From: an archaeon
GTDB lineage: Archaea > Nanobdellota > Nanobdellia > Woesearchaeales > JAHJEM01
Reading direction: 5' to 3'
Length of the DNA: 17,754 nt
NCBI GenBank assembly: GCA_020057445.1
Contig: JAGVFV010000050.1
Span: 1-17,754, forward strand
Part shown: piece after piece, positions 14,115-17,754 of the stretch
How positions within the stretch are numbered: the stretch's first letter is position 1
How the letters are laid out: each line of letters begins with the position of its first letter
The notes under the pieces: generated by a model
Seen by the model: only the letters and a program-made list of their open reading frames with translations
Databases searched by the model: none
What the model was told of the DNA's origin: nothing
Translations under genes and position numbers: made by a program

Positions 14115-14516
14115 TCAATGGAGAAGGAGGGAGGTTGGGGGCTTGAGGCAGATGATGTGATAAGCTGTCAAGGAGAGGAGATATTCATAGCGAGGACGAT
14201 TAATGGATGTGTCAAGAACTGCCGGGCTATAAGCCACTGAAGCGTGCAGTTCTTGATCATGCTCAGAAACCGCCATCTTACTCCGAGCTGAAGCAGGGAG
14301 ATTGCGATTGGCGGTTTCTGACATTTCAAGAAGGGAAAATGCGGTCTCCGTATCGATCATTTGAGCGTGGAAAGGCGCTGCGACATAGACTGGGAAGGGA
14401 AGCAGTGTCTTTCCCATCTCCTGTTCAAGTCGTTTTGCGAAGAACAGCTGAAGATGGTCTGTCGTCAATGGTCGTATGGTCAATTCATACATGGCCGCAA
14501 GTTCGCGTTCATCCAT
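14115..14516 (-). CDS. Uncharacterised 133-residue protein
   Basis: I do not recognise this ORF. It fills the space between threonine dehydrogenase and the divergent TGT gene, starts with ATG and has codon use like its neighbours. The N-terminal half (MYELTIRPLTTDHLQLFFAKRLE...PFPVYVAAPF) looks like a small alpha/beta unit; the C-terminal end is hydrophobic (YLLSLTAYHIICLKPPTSLLLH). An internal ATG (14492) is an alternative start. A weak TATA-like ATTTAAGT lies about 25 nt upstream of 14516. The plus strand over the same region also has an open frame (14207-14533), but that one shows no promoter and has a less protein-like composition. A perfect 13-bp inverted repeat lies inside it (see findings). 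Coding status is moderate. Confidence 0.45.
   Translation of the reverse strand: MDERELAAMYELTIRPLTTDHLQLFFAKRLEQEMGKTLLPFPVYVAAPFHAQMIDTETAFSLLEMSETANRNLPASARSKMAVSEHDQELHASVAYSPAVLDTSINRPRYEYLLSLTAYHIICLKPPTSLLLH
14263..14321. repeat. 13-bp perfect inverted repeat, 33-base loop
   Basis: TCAGAAACCGCCA (14263-14275) and TGGCGGTTTCTGA (14309-14321) are perfect reverse complements, inside the 133-residue ORF. They could form a hairpin in RNA from either strand. Confidence 0.6.
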
Positions 14517-14558
14517 TGGACGCTCTCATGTGATAGGATGTACTTAAATGTGCGCAAT

Positions 14559-14566
14559 CTTTAAAA
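14559..14566 (+). promoter_or_regulatory. TATA box for the TGT gene
   Basis: CTTTAAAA, 23 nt before the ATG at 14590. It lies downstream of the alternative ATG 14548, which argues against that longer start. Confidence 0.65.
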
Positions 14567-14589
14567 CAGGAGAGGAACTTCGGCAGAGG

Positions 14590-15699
14590 ATGTTTGAGAT
14601 TATCGCTAAAGAGGGAAGGGCAAGGAGCGGTATCCTGCACACAAGATCGTATGCAGTGCATACTCCTGCGTTCATGCCGGTGAATACCAAGGCTGCTGCG
14701 AAGTTTGTCACTGCGAGGGATCTTGTCGAGATGGACGTGCAGGCGATCATCTGCAATGCGTTCATCCTCTACCTGAAGCCGGGACTGAAGAAGGCAGGGG
14801 ACATCCATGAGTTCATGCATTTCAAGCGGGCAGTCTTCACTGATTGCGGCGCCTTCCAGATGCTGAAAGAATCGTTCTTCATCGGATATACTGATCACGG
14901 GATAAGGTTCAAGGATCCTTTTTCAGGAAAGCCGATCCTCTTGACTCCGAGGGACATCATGAAGATCCAGACAGCGCTGAACAGCGATGTCGCCATGGCA
15001 CTTGACAACCTTCCCAGGCACACCCATTCGCGCGAGGAGATGGAAGATGCTGTGAAGATGACGATCGAGTGGCATAAGACGTCAAAAGAAGTGCACGACA
15101 GCCTGTGGGAAGGGAAGAAGGAAGACGAAAGGCAGCGCATCTTCGGGATCGGACAGGGAGGATATCATGAAGACCTGCGAAAGTCTTGCCTGAGGGAGCT
15201 GCTCAGATTGGATTTTGACGGCTATGCCCTCGGAGGCCTGTGCATCGGCGAGGACAAGAAGCACATGCCTGACATGATACGGGCAAGCAAAGAAGTAATC
15301 CCGGAGGATAAGCCAGTATACTTGATGGGTGTCGGAAGCCCGGAAGACATCCTTGATGGAGTCGCAGAAGGAGTCGACATCTTCGACTCTGCCTATCCGA
15401 CGATGCTTGCGAGGCACAGCCAGATCTTCACGTGGGACGGTTACCTGAATCTGAAGACCTCGAAGTTTTCAGATGATGAAAGGCCGCTTGATCCTCACTG
15501 CGACTGCTTCGTCTGCAAGAACCACACACGAAAGTACATCTACCATGTGTCATCACTCCAGGAGCCGACAGCCCACATCCTGAAGTCATACCATAATCTA
15601 TATTTCTTGCAGGCGCTCGTCAAGCGATGCAGGACAGAGATAGAGAAAGGGACGTTCGGGGAGTTCAGGAAGGGGATGAAGGAGAAATACGGGTGCTGA
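14590..15699 (+). CDS. tgt: tRNA-guanine transglycosylase, compact bacterial/eukaryotic-length form
   Basis: Swaps a guanine in tRNA for a 7-deazaguanine base: preQ0 at position 15 in archaea, preQ1/queuine at position 34 in bacteria and eukaryotes (369 residues). Key residues are in place: D85 (FTDCGAFQ), D139 (MALDN), Q189 (GIGQGG), GG at 215-216 (ALGGLCIGE), the nucleophile D266 (GVDIFDSAYPT), and a zinc site C304, C306, C309, H335 (CDCFVC...YHNL). It ends right after the zinc domain, so it lacks the C-terminal extension and PUA domain common in archaeal TGT. The ATG at 14590 (MFEIIAKEGRARSG) matches family N termini and has a TATA box 23 nt upstream; the ATG at 14548 would add 14 residues containing that box. 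Which tRNA position it modifies is open. Confidence 0.92.
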   Translation: MFEIIAKEGRARSGILHTRSYAVHTPAFMPVNTKAAAKFVTARDLVEMDVQAIICNAFILYLKPGLKKAGDIHEFMHFKRAVFTDCGAFQMLKESFFIGYTDHGIRFKDPFSGKPILLTPRDIMKIQTALNSDVAMALDNLPRHTHSREEMEDAVKMTIEWHKTSKEVHDSLWEGKKEDERQRIFGIGQGGYHEDLRKSCLRELLRLDFDGYALGGLCIGEDKKHMPDMIRASKEVIPEDKPVYLMGVGSPEDILDGVAEGVDIFDSAYPTMLARHSQIFTWDGYLNLKTSKFSDDERPLDPHCDCFVCKNHTRKYIYHVSSLQEPTAHILKSYHNLYFLQALVKRCRTEIEKGTFGEFRKGMKEKYGC

Positions 15700-15750
15700 A
15701 ACCTTACACTGCAACAAATCAGCTCATTGGACAACAAATTCTTGACAAAA

Positions 15751-15758
15751 TATTTAAA
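15751..15758 (+). promoter_or_regulatory. TATA box for the metallopeptidase gene
   Basis: TATTTAAA, exactly 23 nt before the GTG at 15782. It supports a leaderless GTG start in the 82-bp gap after tgt. Confidence 0.7.
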
Positions 15759-15781
15759 GATACGAGGCAGGGAAACAATCT

Positions 15782-17710
15782 GTGAAAAACCTGCCAGCAA
15801 TCCTGATTTCAATAGTCGGAATTGTCGCGTTGGTCGGAATCATGGTGCTCCTTCTACCAAGGCAGCAGCTTCCTGAAAAAGCGGCGGTAGGACAAGGGAT
15901 AGCGGTGGCAAATCCTGTTGCGGAAGTGAATGCAGATGATTCTAATCCGACCGATGCGACTCTAGAAAAGACCTACGAAGGGACAATCACGCTTCTCGCC
16001 ATCGACGACTTCAACAACACGAACAACAGCAGGACAGCTGTCATGCTGGATACTGGGAAGGAATGGATTGAACTGAAAAATCCAGATTTGAAGACGATAA
16101 AGCCAGGGTCGAAAGTGCGATTGACAGGAATTATGAACAACGGCAAAATTGATGTTTCTGATTATGAACTCCTTCAATCACGGCATGTCCCTGGTCCAGA
16201 ATTCCACTTAGGCGATTATCCTGTCTTGGTGATTATGGGTGAGTACGGCAATCTGCCTTTTGATACGGGGTTTACCGCTGATTTCGTGAATAGATTAATT
16301 TTTGGTGACATGCCTTCAGCCGTTGATTACTATGATGAGGTTTCCTATCAAAAGACCCATTTGACCGGCGAATTTCATGGTATCTATTACCTCGGTGATA
16401 GTGCTCCTGAAGGAGAAACTTGCTGGCATCGTGAGTCTGCAATGAAACAGGCATTGATGGATGCTGCAGCTGATGATGTTGATTATCAACAATACAAGGG
16501 TTTTGTTTTCGTCCTTCCAGTCACCTACGGCTGTGGTCTCTCTTACTCTTTGCTCGGCCCTTTTGAATCTAATACACCTGATGGTGTCGTTCTTCACTCG
16601 GAAGTTACCCTGAATGTATATGGCAACCCTGACTTGAATTACTGGGGATTTGTGGCAACTCACGAATTAGGCCATTCCCTCGGCACCCCACACTCAAACT
16701 ATGCAAATTGCGGACAGGCGTATTTTGGGGATGACTTATTCCAATGCCAGAATTGGGAGTATGGGAATGTGTATTCTACCATGGGGCTTGGATATTGGCT
16801 TCATTTTACTGCAAACTTCAAAAATCAGCTGGCCTGGCTTGATGATGAAAACATGATTACCGCAGAATCTGGTGGTCTATTCATGCTTTCGCCATTAGAG
16901 ACTCAGGGAGGAATCAAGCAGTTGCTTGTTCCTTGGGGATTTGCCTCAGATTTTCCTTTTACAAATCTTGATGGTGAAAGTAATGGTGGGGAGTTTGGAA
17001 ATTATTCTTTTGAATACCGGCAGCCAAGTGGGTATGATCTTGACGAATATTGGCCGCTTCCTCCTGAATTCAAGAAATACGGTGTATTTGTGACTTTTAG
17101 GAGCATGTTTTTGAATCCACCTGCTGATTGGATGGCTTGGGCGTGGACTACAGATAACCTTGTAGGGACACATCAGCCTGACGGTTCTTACTGGCCGCAA
17201 AAGGATGCCGTCCTATCGGCAGGCGAGGGTTACCATGATAATCAGATCGGAATGAGCCTTAATGTGCTGTCTACTGATCCAGAGGGCGCGCTCGTTGAAA
17301 TTGTACGTGATCCTTCTCTTTGCAGACGTGATTTTCCTATTATACGGCTCGTTTCTAAGTTTCCAGCAGGCGCTGTCGTTTCAGGAATTCCTGTTACGTA
17401 TCTTTTTTCCTTGAGGAATGCTGATTCTCCTGAATGTTTAGCAAGTGGCTATGATATTTCAGTTGAAGGATTGACAGGATGGCAGTATATCTTGTCACCT
17501 ACGACAAACGTAGAGCCTGGTCATGAAATGCAGTTTTCTGTCACTACCTCTTCTCCAGCACAGAGTAGTGTCGGGAATTATTCTTTCAATGTTTCAGTGA
17601 AAAATCAGAATCATTTCCGTTACGACACTCATATTTCATCTTCATACATTATCAGACTACCTGGTGGGGCGTCTCCTTTCTTCGACAAGAGGCCGATGGT
17701 AGCAAGGTAA
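15782..17710 (+). CDS. Membrane-anchored or secreted zinc metallopeptidase, M11/gametolysin-like
   Basis: A 642-residue extracytoplasmic protein. A single N-terminal hydrophobic helix (about 6-26, ILISIVGIVALVGIMVLLL) acts as signal anchor. A small beta domain follows (about 64-131, YEGTITLLAIDDFN...ELL), possibly OB-like. The catalytic domain (about 145-365) carries HELGHSLGTPH, the HExxHxxGxxH zinc motif (H294, E295, H298, H304). A Met-turn-like YSTMGLG (331-337) and KNQLAWL follow, the arrangement seen in M11 gametolysin-type and related metzincin-like peptidases. The C terminus (about 525-630) looks like an Ig-like beta-sandwich. Substrate is unknown. Synonymous positions look more A/T-rich than in tgt next door, which may indicate transfer. 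The GTG start is set by a TATA box 23 nt upstream. Confidence 0.8.
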   Translation: MKNLPAILISIVGIVALVGIMVLLLPRQQLPEKAAVGQGIAVANPVAEVNADDSNPTDATLEKTYEGTITLLAIDDFNNTNNSRTAVMLDTGKEWIELKNPDLKTIKPGSKVRLTGIMNNGKIDVSDYELLQSRHVPGPEFHLGDYPVLVIMGEYGNLPFDTGFTADFVNRLIFGDMPSAVDYYDEVSYQKTHLTGEFHGIYYLGDSAPEGETCWHRESAMKQALMDAAADDVDYQQYKGFVFVLPVTYGCGLSYSLLGPFESNTPDGVVLHSEVTLNVYGNPDLNYWGFVATHELGHSLGTPHSNYANCGQAYFGDDLFQCQNWEYGNVYSTMGLGYWLHFTANFKNQLAWLDDENMITAESGGLFMLSPLETQGGIKQLLVPWGFASDFPFTNLDGESNGGEFGNYSFEYRQPSGYDLDEYWPLPPEFKKYGVFVTFRSMFLNPPADWMAWAWTTDNLVGTHQPDGSYWPQKDAVLSAGEGYHDNQIGMSLNVLSTDPEGALVEIVRDPSLCRRDFPIIRLVSKFPAGAVVSGIPVTYLFSLRNADSPECLASGYDISVEGLTGWQYILSPTTNVEPGHEMQFSVTTSSPAQSSVGNYSFNVSVKNQNHFRYDTHISSSYIIRLPGGASPFFDKRPMVAR

Positions 17711-17718
17711 ATCAATAC

Positions 17719-17740
17719 TTTTTTATTCCTCTGCTTTTTT
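17719..17740 (+). terminator. T-rich archaeal-type terminator after the metallopeptidase gene
   Basis: Two runs of six T (17719-17724 and 17735-17740), starting 8 nt after the stop codon. Archaeal RNA polymerase terminates at such T tracts. No hairpin is needed or seen. Confidence 0.55.
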
Positions 17741-17754
17741 CAGATGTCCGTGGC

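Noticed and set aside
14207..14533. 108-residue plus-strand ORF opposite the 133-residue protein
   Set aside because: No promoter-like box at its start, and a Trp/Arg/Pro-rich shadow-like composition. It would also run into the tgt promoter region.

Overview
The window looks like chromosomal DNA from an archaeon. It carries an MCM-type replication ATPase, an Mre11-type nuclease, archaeal-style AsnRS and ValRS, an Lrp/AsnC regulator, and TATA-box promoters placed about 22-24 nt before most start codons. That spacing fits leaderless mRNAs. The few leadered genes have Shine-Dalgarno motifs complementary to the archaeal 16S 3' end (for example GGAGGTG and GGTGATCC). Genes are packed tightly and no gap exceeds about 150 bp. 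The several small unrecognised proteins and the unusual family members suggest an uncultivated lineage, possibly DPANN/Woesearchaeota-like. The lineage is inference only; the archaeal assignment is firm.

Layout, left to right. The window opens inside an MCM-like AAA+ gene (+) whose ATPase motifs are degenerate. It converges on a minus-strand block made of a macro-domain protein, a CPA2 cation/proton antiporter and an Mre11-like nuclease. Next come a winged-helix-like gene remnant (+) and an unrecognised 239-residue protein (-). A minus-strand operon follows: Asp/Glu racemase, a protein resembling the class Ic aminoacyl-tRNA synthetase fold, and AsnRS. Divergent from it is an Lrp/AsnC regulator whose promoter carries two identical palindromes around the TATA box. 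Then come a two-helix membrane protein (-), a small four-cysteine protein (-) and ValRS (-). ValRS is divergent from a coiled, membrane-anchored protein (+). After that are a 53-residue ribbon-helix-helix-like protein (-), an SDR-type L-threonine 3-dehydrogenase (-), an unrecognised 133-residue ORF (-), a compact tRNA-guanine transglycosylase (+), and a large membrane-anchored or secreted zinc metallopeptidase resembling M11/gametolysin (+).

The most system-like part is the racemase / synthetase-like protein / AsnRS operon beside its Lrp-type regulator. It ties aspartate/asparagine chemistry, tRNA charging and amino-acid sensing into one locus. The TATA spacing is regular enough to re-assign several start codons (AsnRS, TGT, the small membrane protein and the 239-residue protein). 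Two convergent gene pairs share a CTAG palindrome as both stop codons. No rRNA, tRNA, CRISPR array or insertion sequence was seen.
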